This document shows, in pieces, positions 31,731 through 43,539 of a stretch of DNA of 64,000 nucleotides (positions are counted from its first letter, which is position 1; the number at the start of each line of letters is the position of its first letter). The DNA is taken from NCBI GenBank assembly GCA_030789695.1, contig CM061139.1, positions 105,064,837 through 105,128,836 on the forward strand, in the 5' to 3' direction. This DNA comes from Scilla litardierei. Lineage: Eukaryota; Streptophyta; Magnoliopsida; Asparagales; Asparagaceae. Position numbers and translations under genes: made by a program. The notes under the pieces were generated by a model that saw only the letters and a program-made list of their open reading frames with translations, searched no databases and was not told the origin of the DNA.

Positions 31731-33379
31731 TGTTGAAGATCCTGAGATGACAAGTAAATAGTATATGGGGATGAATAGTGTTATCCAATAAAAAAGACCA
31801 ATTAAAATTTTACCTCTATGTTTACCTAAGTTTTAGTGAGTGTTAACTCTCTTGAAAATTAATCAGCAAATATCTATACTTATAAGAGTAATGCACAATG
31901 GAAATATAACAAAGGTTATGCAAATAAGAGATAGAGAGTGAGAGGCAATAGAGCGATCGCAAAGACAAGAGATTATCTTGGGTCACCCTCTCGTGGGCAA
32001 GCACTACCTGGATTCCCATTAATCAAACTCCCATGGAGTAGATTACAACTGAGGACTTTCCCAAATGCCTCTCTCACTAGAAGACTTCACAATGTCTCAC
32101 ACTTCGAGGACTTCAATAACCTACCCTATTTAACAAAAGGACATCAAATTCAAGAGGCTTTTGCAAACACTTACCCTCACACCCTTGTATGGATTTTTAC
32201 TTGCACTTTTGTAGAGGAGTACAAAGTACATATTGCCACCAAATTGAAGCTTGTAGTGTGTATATGTGTGGCTAAGGAACTGTTTCTTTGATCTCAAGAA
32301 AATAGAGATTAGAGCTATAGGGAGATCAAAGAAAACAAAGCCATGAGATGCTTAAAAGATTTAGAAGAGATTGACCAAAGAGATGAGGTTTTGCTTTGGA
32401 AATATTGAGCACAAGAGAGATTATACAGATGGGTTTTCTCTTTGAAAATTGCTCTTAGATGATAAAAATTCTCGTTAAAATCTTGTAGCAAAACCTCAGA
32501 TGAAATCTCCCGTTATAGGACACAAATCTGCTCAAATAGATTGATCAAATACACCATCCAATTGCTAGAAAAAAAGGTTGGAAATTTGAACGTTGTAGGT
32601 TGTCATGTATATACTAGTCGACTGATAGACAGCTAGTCAACAATTTAAATAACAGTGGTCGACTCGTTTAGCACTGTAAGAATTTCCAGGAGCAGTGTCG
32701 ATCCTAGTATAAGAACTAGTCGACTACAGTGAAACCACTAGTCGACTAGTTTTATTTCATTGGTCGACTAGCATTCTGACATTGCACTGGCCTACTTCAG
32801 ACACATCAACTAGTCAGCTGGTGTGTCAGTATAGTCGACTGGTTTGACTGATGCAGTAAGGGTTTGACTTAGAATCTAGGAAATGAGTTTTGAAAAAAAA
32901 TTAAATCAATTTAAAACAAGTAAAACCATTTTCATAAGTGTGTGCAAGCTTCAATTCATGACTTTAATAATCTAAGACAAGTATGCAAAAATAAATACAT
33001 AAGTCACACAACACTAGGAGTCTTGATGTATTCCATGAAGCTTCAACTCATGACTTCAATAATCTAAGACAAGTATATAAAAATAAATACATCACTCACA
33101 CAACACTAGGAGTCTTGATGTATTCCCCGAAGCTTCTACTTGTCTTTTGAAGTCCTTGCACATCACGAATCCTTGGATGAGTTCGTAGTCTTCATGTTGA
33201 GCTCCAACTCCTTTGACTCTCCAATCTCAAGCTTTAACTCCATATCTCTAATTCTTGTGAGTTTCAATGGATTTCTTTGGCTTTGTTGATCATGTTGACA
33301 TTTACTCATAAACCTCATTAGCAACACTTAATGTTTACTTATCATCAAAATATTCATAGGGATGGCTCAATAACCAACA
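31731..33379 (-). repeat. Sire-C 5' LTR
   Basis: On the minus strand it starts TGTTGGTTATTGAG (33379) and ends CTTCAACA (31731). 32617-32850 carries repeated ACTAGTCGACT-type palindromes next to a GTATATAC box (32608-32615). 32948-33131 is two copies of a 92-bp unit, with the start of a third at 33132. Confidence 0.85.
32617..32850 (-). promoter_or_regulatory. AGTCGACTAG palindrome array in the Sire-C LTR
   Basis: Motifs TAGTCGACTG, GGTCGACTCG, CTAGTCGACTAC, ACTAGTCGACTAGT and GGTCGACTAG lie immediately upstream (on the minus strand) of a TATA-like GTATATAC. Confidence 0.65.
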
Positions 33380-33699
33380 CTATTTATAGGCCCAGTGATT
33401 TAATTTCTCATGCATTGCATCGATGGCATGCCAAGATGGCTCCTCAATTGATTAAAATATACATGTAGCGGTCTCCAAGTGTTGTCCTTTTGGCTTCCTC
33501 AAGTGTCATTACCCTTTTCTTGGACTTTGTGTCTAAAGCTGAATAGTACTATAGGGCTTTTGGTATACATCATTTTTTGTAGGTCTATAAAACAAATCCA
33601 GCCCTTGAAGGCGCAACCATTACTTAAATGCATGATTGTAATGGGGTGCATGACAATTAAGGCATAATAGAAGGAGGTCAAGTTTAAAATTGGTAATTG
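33380..33699. other. spacer, nothing recognised
   Basis: AT-rich sequence flanking Sire-C. I see no ORF, repeat or RNA gene in it. Confidence 0.5.
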
Positions 33700-33854
33700 C
33701 TATCTGCACCGTAACATTTTGCTGTGCAGACTGGGTTTTTACCCAAAAACGATAAAAAATCTAATCAATATGATTTTGACTGCCTGAGTTACTTAACTTT
33801 TTACCATATTAAGAGAGAGAGAAAGTCTGCACCACATGATGACGGTACAGACAG
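33700..33854. mobile_element. small MITE-like inverted-repeat element (about 155 bp)
   Basis: The left end CTATCTGCACCGTAAC with TGCTGTGCAGAC and the right end GTCTGCACCACATG with GACGGTACAGACAG are imperfect inverted copies of about 30 bp. No coding capacity. Target duplications are not clear, so the superfamily is left open. Confidence 0.5.
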
Positions 33855-35148
33855 TCGACTCCTTAATATTTTCGAGTAGGCTAGAACATCACTATTTGGT
33901 GACAAAAGAAGTTATCTAGAAGGGGACCACTGCCTCAGTCCAACCACCATTGCCTTTATAAATTGGTAAAAATATAGAACAAGGTATTCATACCATGTAA
34001 CCCAGATAAATTTCTTCTATTATTCTCCTCTAAAGAGTACCATCTATTTTGAGAGTCGTAGGGGGGTTAGGGAAAATTCCACCCACTCTAATTGGTGTTC
34101 GATCCGTACAGATCACTGTGACATGGGTTAAGATGCTGCCTTTTTTTCATTTCAGGGTCTGCGGTCAAGGCTGGTTCGTACTAGGTTAAATTAGTTTTCA
34201 TATTATATGATCTATTATTGTGTGTAACTACTACATACGGAAAAGCTCATGTTGCAATAAGACCAATAACTAGTATAATTCACTTTCAATGGAAGTCCCC
34301 AATAAATCTTACTAGACTCGATAATTTTCAATTCCCGGCAACTTGTTTTCATTGGATAGTTACTAAATAATGTTAGTGAAATTTTGAGCAAAGTTGAGGG
34401 TGTGTTGATGAACTATGAAAGTTTAGGATATAATGTTATTAAAATCGTGGATACCTTAAGCTAATTTGACAGATTAAACCTTTTTTAAAAAAAAATCCGG
34501 AACATCGTTAAATGTGGTCACTCATTCTTTTATCTTGGTGCAAAAAAGGGGAATTAAATTTTAGGAACCTTGAGTCCTTGGCCACCTCCACGAAAGCGAC
34601 ATTTTTTTTTTCAATCTGCTACTTGCAGTTAAAAAATATACGTGACATAGAGTTCTATCAATTGATCAATCGGTTGGCATAGTTTTACTGTATTATGCTG
34701 TCACCTTCCTTGTCCGTTGGATAAGGACGAGCCATGGGCGTCAAAGGAACTTCACTGTATTCATTTTAACTAATTATGTAGAAAATTCTGATCTTATCCC
34801 GTATTCTTATTTTTATTGAGACATCGGAGAGTAAGAATCGAATCATCAAGACCTCTAACAGTGGAGAGTGTGTGAATACCACTACGCAAATCAATATTAG
34901 TCAAAATATAAAAAGTTCGAATTCGGATTTAGTTATATCAATGATATTAGTATTAATATATGATGATGTGATTCGAGCTCTCATGTCGCTGTTTAGGTCA
35001 CGGTCCATGTCGATCTGGTTGCATGTTGTCAATTAGATATTTAGATATGATAACATGGAGCATGCTTTCTTATGTCCTTCTCTGATCATTTCAGCGTCAA
35101 ACAACTGAACAAGCATTATTGTTAAGACATCGGATACACATCGGATGA
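33855..35148. other. spacer, nothing recognised
   Basis: AT-rich sequence with short homopolymer runs (for example 34597-34610). I find no gene, clear repeat or element end. Possibly old, degraded transposon sequence. Confidence 0.5.
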
Positions 35149-35151
35149 TTA

Positions 35152-36207
35152 GGGGCTGTTTCTTTCGTAAACTTTGGACTTGAAAGTGGGCTTGGCCCAC
35201 TATTCACGGGTCCTGTCTTGCACTGTTGGGCATTTCTAACCCCAAAATCCGCTCGCTTGTTCCTTTCGCCATCGAGAAAGCGCAGCGCTCTCGCTCCGCC
35301 GTGGCAGCCAAGATCAGCTCTGCACAATCCTCGCGTTTGGCTGCGATTGTGGGAAGAATCCAGCGTTGTGGGCCCCCTTCGCGCTTGTGATCACCTCTCT
35401 CGCCTTGTCTGTTGGCTTCGCGCTCAAACCCTAGGTCCCCCATGAAACCCTAGTTCTGTGCTGAAGTGGGATCTGCTCCGATCTAGGGTTTTGAGGTAAA
35501 AGCTTCAATTTTTACGGTTGAGGTATAGATGTAAGAGTGTTTTAAACAATTTCTTAGGTTTTTTTCTTCTGACCAGAGCTGATGAAGAACAATTTTTGTT
35601 GCAAGGAAGCTGCAAAACGTGGTTGCCGATGGTGAATCCTTCAGTGGATATGCCTCGGGGGTGCCACTGAGAACGGTGAAGGCAGCGCGTGGTTTGGGGT
35701 TTGCCGCTGATTCGGGTTTGTGCAATTATTCTTGCTGTCTTTGCAAGATCAGGTATAATGTGATGCCTTCTTTGCTACTGCTCTGCATCTTTTGCAAAAA
35801 AAATTGCTGTCCCGTGGATTGCATGTGTTTCTTCCCTACTTCGTTGGTTTGATGCCTTCTGTGCATGATTTTGGAGAATCTGGGAGATGAAGTTCATTGT
35901 TATGGTTTATTTTTTGGTTTACATTATCCCCAATGATGAATAAATTGTTGCTTGGCATGCTTGCCCCAATTTTATGGTTGAAGGCTGGAGGGTTCCATCA
36001 TTTGTAGGAATGATAGGGACATTGTGGGGTTTAAATGATGGAGCAACTGCCTAATACCATTGTAATTGACGGAGTAAAATCATTTTTTAACCTGAGGGGT
36101 ATATAATATTTTACTGTGGAGTAAAATCTTAATCCAAGTGCATATCCTCCCATTTTACATAATTTGGTGTTAGAAATGGCAATCAATATTACTAAAGAAA
36201 CAGCCCC
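35152..36207. mobile_element. non-autonomous PIF/Harbinger element (1056 bp)
   Basis: Terminal inverted repeat GGGGCTGTTTCTTT at the left and AAAGAAACAGCCCC at the right, flanked by TTA at 35149-35151 and 36208-36210, the PIF/Harbinger target signature. No transposase. The interior at 35230-35870 is GC-richer and looks like a gene 5' end: CCCTAG boxes and a possible GT-AG intron after GGGTTTTGAG (35483), but with no long ORF. It could be a captured gene fragment. Confidence 0.85.
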
Positions 36208-36210
36208 TTA

Positions 36211-36725
36211 AAATGTGGGTTGAATGAAACAAACGAGAGGATTTTGGGGTAAGAAAAGCCTAACAGTGGGAGCTTGCATGTCAGTTTATCCGAGAGACAA
36301 ATCATATCTAAATTATTAAAATGTGACGATATTAAAGAATGTGTGAAAAATGAGGCCCTTTGTTATAGTAAAGCCCGATGATGAAAAGGTGATATGATAG
36401 CGATGACGCAATGTGACCCCAAAGATAGCTCTGGATGGCATGCATGTTGGCTCAAATTATTCCCCATTTTTTTTTAATTTATGATGGTAATCCGCAGTGA
36501 GGTGAGATGTTATATGATTCCAAATGAAAAGAACCAAAGTTATATGATTCCAGGGCTACATTAAGGTTCGGACACAAATGAAAAGAAAGCCTGTGATTTT
36601 CCAAAAAAAGGGAAAAATTAATTGGGGAATGTATTTGGATCAACAATGGAGTTGCAACCAGAGTGTAACATGAATTAAAATAATTTCTGAGGGCTAAAGC
36701 ATTCATTCTAGCATACAGAAATGTC
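36211..36725. other. AT-rich stretch between Harbinger pieces
   Basis: No gene seen. It may be the interior of a second, inverted Harbinger-type element whose end is at 36726-36798. Confidence 0.4.
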
Positions 36726-36798
36726 AAACAGTGCAAGATTGGACCTGTGAATATTGGGCCAAGCCCACTTTCCAAACCAAAGTTTATGAAAGAAACAT
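36726..36798 (-). repeat. inverted, partial copy of a Harbinger terminal region
   Basis: The reverse complement (GTTTCTTTCATAAACTTTGG, then AAAGTGGGCTTGGCCCA and TTGCACTGTT) matches 35158-35227. The outer six bases of the terminal repeat are absent, so the end is truncated or diverged. Confidence 0.7.
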
Positions 36799-36948
36799 GG
36801 AACACGTTGTATATGTTTTATATTGTTTTATTTTAACAGCTTAAGGTTATTACGGGGAAAAGATGTTAATTTCTGTTAGTTTGCATCATTATCCGCTGCA
36901 CTACTCCATGTTCAAATCATATGTAAGTAATCACTTATGAGGTAAGAT

Positions 36949-38401
36949 ATGTTTGATGCAAATAAGGTGGCCATGGATAGAGAAGGAGACAGTCTGGGGA
37001 TTGATACGTGTACCGCTGCCGCGTCTGCTATTATGTTTGTCATCTTAGCTTTACAACTCTACCACGTTGATAGGGCCAACCCTATACCTAGAGAGCCATC
37101 AGCTATGCGGGATCTGCATAGGAAAGCCCACATGAGGAGAATTTTGCATGGGTCTGATAGTAGTTGTTTAAGCTACTTACGAATGCGAGTACATGCGTTC
37201 ATGAATCTTGCATCATTAATGCGAAATAGTGGGCTTCTCAATGACACTATACATGTCTCCGTAGAGGAGCAGGTGGCCATGTTCCTTCACATTGTAGGGC
37301 ACAAGTCAAAGAATAGAGTAATGCAAGTGGATTTTATCAGGGGAGGGGGGACAGTTAGCCGATACTTTAACAAAGTTATGGCTGGAGTGTGTTCACTACG
37401 GGATATGTACATGAAGCAAGCTCCTAATGAGACGCCACCAGAGATAGTCAGTAATCAGAATTGGTTTCCTTATTTTAAGGTATGTGTGAAAGTAGTTATA
37501 TGTGGCAGTATATTAATAATTTTTGGTTATGTTGATATAACAATCCTCATTATTTCTGACCTTATAGGATTGCATTGGTATCATTGATGGGACGCATATA
37601 GATGCCATGCTCCCAGTGAAGCTTGTACCCCGCTTTAGAGGGCGTAAAGGGGTGACGCAAAATGTGCTAGCAGCAGTTACACCAAATAAAAGATTCACGT
37701 ACGTACTGGCCGGGTGGGAAGGATCAGCCAACGATTTTACGGTCCTGAAGGATGCCTTGTCTATACCTCCCCCCATGGGGCTTCGAGTTTATGAAGGTAT
37801 TAGGCATACTATTACACATTTAATTTATATACGGCCATACGATAACGTTGGAAAATAAATTGGTTTTTTATTTTTGAATGTAGGTAAATATTACCTTTGC
37901 GATGCTGGGTATACGACTATGCCAGGTTTCATATCGCCTTATAGGGGAGTTAGATACCATCTCAAGGACCATACTGATCGCGTCCCTCGTAATCACAGAG
38001 AGCTCTTCAACCTGCGCCATTCTTCCTTAAGAACAAAGATTGAGTCGACATTTGGTATACTCAAGAACAAGTTCAAAATTTTGACTTCAAAGCCGCACTA
38101 CCCATTCAGAAGTCAGGTTGATACCGTCCTTGCTTGCACCGTACTTCATAACTACGTCCAAATAGCAGATCCTCATGACCCGCAGCTTAATGAAGAAGAT
38201 GGTGATGAAGGTGACGATGATGGGGATGACATTGATGATCATGGTGACGCCGTTATGGATCTTTCCCAGCAATTGCGTGTTCGTGAACAAACCGAACAGA
38301 GGGATGAATGGAAAAGGCGTAGGGATCATATAGCTTGGGAAATGTGGGTGGACTACTGTAACATACATAATAATGGGAACACGGGGGAGCAGGGCCTATG
38401 A
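36949..38401 (+). CDS. PIF/Harbinger DDE transposase (three exons, about 425 aa)
   Basis: Exons are 36949-37479, 37568-37796 and 37884-38401, with canonical GT-AG introns of 88 bp (AAG^GTATGTG, TTATAG^GAT) and 87 bp (GAAG^GTATTAG, TGTAG^GT). Splicing gives one unbroken frame. The DDE_Tnp_4 fold is evident: first D in IGIIDGTHI, second D in GSANDFTVLKDA, and E in KIESTFGILKNKF. DAGY, SPYRGVRYH and CTVLHNYV are other family blocks. An alternative start is the ATG at 36973 (GCCATGG). The N-terminal helix-turn-helix region is YLRMRVHAFMNLASLMRN. It cuts and pastes the element together with its Myb-like partner. No broken residue was seen, so it could be active. Confidence 0.9.
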
Positions 38402-38658
38402 GCTTCTCCGTTAAATAACAGTTAGGCTGATCCTATTTCGTATGACTAGAGTGTGTCTCATTATGTAACATATGATGATTATGACATTTGTTGCATCATG
38501 GGTTGGTTGGTTGAAGATAATTTCCTTACTATAGCATGGTTATTAACTTAATTATGCTACATATGATGATTATGACATTTTATGCATCATGTGTTGGTTG
38601 GTTGAAGACAATATCCCTTCTATATCATGGTTATTAACTTATAATACATGTGGCAGGT

Positions 38659-40155
38659 ATGGATGGGTCACCAAATGCGGGTCAAGGCAGCGACCCAAGG
38701 CGGGAGGGTCGTGCTCCAGTGCCACAATACTATGACCCTTCCTATATTCCTCAGTGGGGAGAGGTCGATCCACGGCTAGATCCACTTCTGGGCCGCCCTA
38801 TTCTGAGGAGGTTGAATCCTGCACAATTTCCAGCTCCTACCTACCCAGGAGTTACCCAACATGTGCCATATCATCAATATCACCAGTTTGGCATTCAACT
38901 GCCCATGCCTATGTCGATTTCCCCTCAGGCTGACTCAGGATACATGCATCTACTTCAAGCGGGGGAAATGATATCAGTGGGAAGCCATGTAGCTCAAACT
39001 GCTGCTGCACGTCCTTTGACCCCTAGTGGAAGGATGCAGTCGACCCAAAGTGGGAATGAACAAACTGCCGGAAGCGACTCATCTAGAAAGTCAAGCCGGC
39101 GAAGCGAAGAGGGGGATGTATCTGTGGATAGCCCAAGGAAAAAAGGCAAGGGTCTTGCATCTTCTAACCGACAGAACGTAGTGTGGACGGCTGAGCATGA
39201 TGCTTCCCTTATTCCGTTCCTAGCAGAACAGGCTATGAATGGCAATAAGGTCGATAAGACCTTCAAAGGGACTGCTTTCACTCTTGCTGCTGCGTATATC
39301 AATTCCTTGTATGGTACAACGTATACAAGTGGGAATGTACGCAATCACATGAAAGCACTACGGACCCGTCTTAAAGATGTCCAAGAGTGCATGGGCTTGA
39401 GTGGCGCTGGTTGGTGTGAAGAGACGAAGATGATAACAATGGATCCAGTTACATATGCGACATGGGCATCGGTATTTACTTATACATACAGTATAGGTTT
39501 CCTCAGTGTATAATAATTTCAGAAAATATTAAACATGATCATAAATGATCTTATATTTGTGCAGGCAAACTATCGGAAGCGAGACTATGTCAACAAACCT
39601 TTACCTTGGTATGATGCACTGGTGATGATCATAGGGGATGACGCTGCGAAGGGGGATTTCAAGAAGTCGGTGTACGATAACTTCGGCGGCCCGGTTGATG
39701 AAGGAGATGGAGAGGGCTCCACTCATATTCCATCTCCTAGCGATGATGCACCACATGACATCCCCCCCAGTGCGTCAGCAAATGATTGTAGATCAGCTGG
39801 GTCAGGACATCCTACCCCACCATCGGTGGGCAAAAAGAAAAATCGAAGGCGGCCCGTGAGGGATGTGACTGAAGTATTTCAGAACATTTCAGACAATGTT
39901 GCATTAGTCGCGCAAGCGATAATGCGCACACAACATAACTGGATGAAGGAGCTTGCAGATAGTGTATATGCTTTTCAGGAGTATCCTAGAGACGTACTAC
40001 TTATGTTGTATACCCACTTCAGCAAGGATGAATTGGCAGCGAAGAGATTTTTGGCAGTGCCTGCAGATGCAAAGAAGATGATGATGGAGGACAAAATTGC
40101 TGAGATTAAAAGTGATTTAAGGGATGCTGGATATGACTCCAGTGTAGGTCCGTGA
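38659..40155 (+). CDS. Myb/SANT-like partner protein of Harbinger (two exons, about 467 aa)
   Basis: Exons are 38659-39471 and 39565-40155, with a 93-bp GT-AG intron (CATCG^GTATTTAC, TGTGCAG^GCAAAC). The first in-frame ATG is 38659, directly after a possible splice acceptor (GTGGCAG^GT), so an upstream non-coding exon is likely. The N-terminus is Pro/Gln/Tyr-rich, then a basic stretch (SSRKSSRRSEE, PRKKGKGL). The Myb/SANT-like DNA-binding domain covers about VVWTAEHDASLIPFL to WYDALVMIIGDD. A helical C-terminus ends at GYDSSVGP. In this superfamily the second protein binds the element ends and carries the transposase to the nucleus. The frame is intact. Confidence 0.88.
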
Positions 40156-40424
40156 ACCCGTAGGTTGGAGTTTCATAGGTGCCATGGATGGAAGGTGGAT
40201 GGTGGTGGTGGTATTTTGGGTGTACAGTGGGTCTGGACTATGCTTATTTTGGTCGTAACAATTATGGAAGATTAAGGGGATTATGTTGGATGTATTTTGG
40301 GTGTTAGTTGGGAAGGATGGAGTATGGTGGGGCGTTGATGTATTTTGTTTGGACCTTGGGGAAGCAGTAGACTGAAGTATTAGGTACCTTTGATGCCAGG
40401 CGTAGTTTATCGTGGTATCTGTAT

Positions 40425-42205
40425 GGTATCTGTATATATATGCCTTGCAGTTGCCTCCATGCTATATATATGCCTTGCAGTTGCTCCATGGTGTATCTTC
40501 ATTGGGTTATCTCTTCTCACCCTCTTTTATCAAGTGGTTTCTATGCATTCCCTACTAGATTTATATATATGCCTTGCTTCAGGGTCATTGGGTTATCTGA
40601 TGAATCTGTGAATTTATATGCCATGCAGTTGGCTGCTTGGGTTCTCTCTTCTCACCCTCTTTTATCTAGTGTTTCCTATGCATTCCCTGCTTGATTTATA
40701 TATGTATGCATTGCTGAGGCACCATGATATATCTGATGAATCTGGGAATTTATATGCCATGCAGTTGGCTGCTCCTTGGTTTCTCTCTTCTCACCCTCTT
40801 TTATCTTTTGTTTCCTATGCATTCCCTGCTTGATTTATATATGTATGCATTGCTGAGGCACCATGTTATATCTGATGAATCTGGGAATTTATATGTCATG
40901 CAGTTGGCTCCTTGGTTTCTCTCTTCTCACCCTATTTTATCAAGTGGTTCCTATGCATTCCCTGCTTGATTTATATATGTATGCATTGCTGAGGCACCAT
41001 GATATATCTGATGAATCTGGGAATTTATATGCCATGCAGTTGGCTGCTCCTTGGTTTCTCTCTTCTCACCCTCTTTTATCTTTTGTTTCCTATGCATTCC
41101 CTGCTTGATTTATATATGTATGCATTGCTGAGGCACCATGTTATATCTGATGAATCTGGGAATTTATATGTCATGCAGTTGGCTCCTTGGTTTCTCTCTT
41201 CTCACCCTATTTTATCAAGTGGTTCCTATGCATTCCCTGCTTGATTTATATATGTATGCATTGCTGATGCACCATGATATATCTGATGAATCTGGGAATT
41301 TATATGCCATGCAGTTGGCTGCTCCTTGGTTTCTCTCTTCTCACCCTCTTTTATCTTTTGTTTCCTATGCATTCCCTGCTTGATTTATATATGTATGCAT
41401 TGCTGAGGCACCATGTTATATCTGATGAATCTGGGAATTTATATGTCATGCAGTTGGCTCCTTGGTTTCTCTCTTCTCACCCTATTTTATCAAGTGGTTC
41501 CTATGCATTCCCTGCTTGATTTATATATGTATGCATTGCTGATGCACCATGATATATCTGATGAATCTGGGAATTTATATGCCATGCAGTTGGCTCCTTG
41601 GTTTCTCTCTTCTCACCCTCTTGTATCAAGTGGTTTCTACGCATTCCCTACTTGATTTATATATGTATGCATTGCTGAGGCACCATGTTATATCTGAAGA
41701 ATCTGGGAATTTATATGCCATGCAGTAGGCTGCTCCTTGGTTTCTCTCTTCTCACCCTCTTTTATCAAGTGGTTTCTACGCATTCCCTACTTGATTTATA
41801 TATGTATGCAATTATGTATGCACCATGGTATATCTGATGAATCTGGGAATTTATATGCCTTGCAGTTGTGTCATTGGGTTATCTCTTCTCACCCTATGGC
41901 AGCCAAGTGTTTCATATGCATTCTTGAGGTAACAAGATGCATTGCTGTGGCACCATGGTATATCTGAAGAATCTGGGAATTTATATGCCTTGCAGCTGGG
42001 ACATTGGGTTATCTCTTCTCACCCTCTTTTATCTACTGTTTCCTATGCATTCCCTACTTGATTTATATATGTATGCCTTGCCGTGGCACCATGGTATATC
42101 TGATGAATCTGGGAATGAATATGCCTTGCAGTTGTGTCATTGGGGTATCTCTTCTCACCCTATATTATCAAGTGTTTCCGATGCATTCTTGAGTTACCAA
42201 GATGC
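40425..42205 (+). repeat. tandem array A, units of about 136 and 139 bp
   Basis: About 13 units, each with ATATCTGATGAATCTGGGAA, TTATATGCCATGCAGTTGGC, TCTCTCTTCTCACCC and TATGCATTCCCTGCTTGA. Between 40724 and 41413 unit starts alternate by 139 and 136 bp, a 275-bp higher-order repeat. Short open frames run through the units, but the period is not a multiple of three and I do not call them genes. Confidence 0.9.
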
Positions 42206-42220
42206 ATTCTTGAGTTCCCT

Positions 42221-42850
42221 ATTTCTTTGATTGTGAAGCCCAATGATGATATTAAGTTTTAAGGAAGGCATACATATATCACTCTCAGCATATAGGATGG
42301 CGGGATTGTGGATACATGCTTGCACCACTCTGTCTGTGTTGCATAAAGATATATGGTCCCTCAATTATTCGGATTGCCTGGCTGCGTAGCTTCGTGTATT
42401 AATTCTGCCCCCAATGCAGCAGACATTATGGGTAGGTTCAGCATGTTCCACATCCTCGCAACCATATGCATGAAAGCATGATAGAATACAATTTACCTGA
42501 GGGCTTCGCATTTTCACTTTCCGACGGTCATCGATATGAGATCTATTTCTTTGATGGTGAAGCCCAATGATGATATTAAGTTTTAAGGAAGGCATACATA
42601 TATCACTCTCAGCATATAGGATGGCGGGATTGTGGATACATGCTTGCACCACTCTGTCTGTGTTGCATAAAGATATATGGTCCCTCAATTATTCGGATTG
42701 CCTGGCTGCGTAGCTTCGTGTATTAATTCTGCCCCCAATGCAGCAGACATTATGGGTAGGTTCAGCATGTTCCACATCCTCGCAACCATATGCATGAAAG
42801 CATGATAGAAAACAATATACCTGAGGGCTTCGCATTTTCACTTTTCTTCG
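42221..42850 (+). repeat. 324-bp direct tandem duplication
   Basis: The segment starting ATTTCTTTGATTGTGAAGCC (42221) is repeated from 42545, through GAGGGCTTCGCATTTTCACT, with very few changes. It lies between array A and the GRF ORF. No coding content. Confidence 0.85.
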
Positions 42851-42899
42851 TTCATCGCCATGAGCTGTTTTTTATTCTGGCCTTCCTTCAATTATAACC

Positions 42900-43030
42900 C
42901 AGCTGAAAAAAGAGGGTGAGAAGAGAGAACCCAATGTCCCAGCTGCAAGGCATATAAATTCCAGATTCATCAGATATACCATGGTGCCACAGCAATGCAT
43001 ACATATATTATATCAAGTAGGGAATGCATA
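42900..43030 (-). repeat. single inverted unit of the tandem array
   Basis: The sequence GAGGGTGAGAAGAGAGAACC, then TATAAATTCCAGATTCATCA and AGTAGGGAATGCATAGGAAA, is the reverse complement of one array unit. Confidence 0.85.
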
Positions 43031-43143
43031 GGAAACACTTGTGTCCTACCTGTTGTCCCATGTTGTATATATTTACAGGCCACATGATCTCGTGCATCTC
43101 TTTAGTGGTATTTGCTGGAGATGCTGTGTATGCATTTTTTTTT

Positions 43144-43326
43144 CAGGCGCCCAATGAGGAAAGTGTGGCTAGGGTACCTATGAATTGTGCAGCATATGAA
43201 GCTGACAAATATGTTACCTTGCTTTGGTTCGCTTATTGGGAAGTGGCTGAGAACGTGTGGAATATTTCGAGATGTGACTATAAAAGAGAGGGGCGACACC
43301 TCTTTCTATCAAAATCTTACTCATAG
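43144..43326 (+). other. possible exon upstream of the GRF ORF
   Basis: A pyrimidine run and acceptor (TTTTTTTTTCAG^GCG at 43143) open a frame with APNEESVARVP and TLLWFAYWEVAENVW that ends at 43326. I recognise no family. It could be a separate exon of the same gene or chance. Confidence 0.25.
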
Positions 43327-43539
43327 CCACATGCCATAAGAAACCAGCAAGGAAACATTAGATAAAATTTATTTCTGAGGGCACCAAATTTTTTTTCTTT
43401 TTAATTTTATCTGTTTTGTCGTACATTTTTTTTTGTTTTCACTAGATTATTCTTATGTTATTTCTAACCCCATATTTCAAAATTTATTGTACGTTTGTTG
43501 CATGCCTATCTACCATTACTCTTTTCAGGGTAGGTACAC

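Larger units (their letters stand above)
30462..33379 (-). mobile_element. minus-strand Sirevirus remnant (Sire-C): 5' LTR, primer site and gag
   Basis: Read on the minus strand it has a 1.65-kb LTR, a tRNA-Met primer binding site, and a gag truncated where the Sire-B LTR begins. Pol and the 3' LTR are missing. Sire-B probably inserted into it, or they were joined by deletion. Confidence 0.75.

Noticed and set aside
35097..35852. Small ORFs inside the non-autonomous Harbinger element
   Set aside because: Short, on both strands, no domain. The possible host gene capture is noted as a finding, without calling a gene.
40425..42230. Many overlapping 70-100 codon ORFs with repeated MNLGIYMPCS-like peptides
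   Set aside because: They arise from the tandem DNA repeat. The period is not a multiple of three and the frames overlap each other, so they are not a repeat-protein gene.
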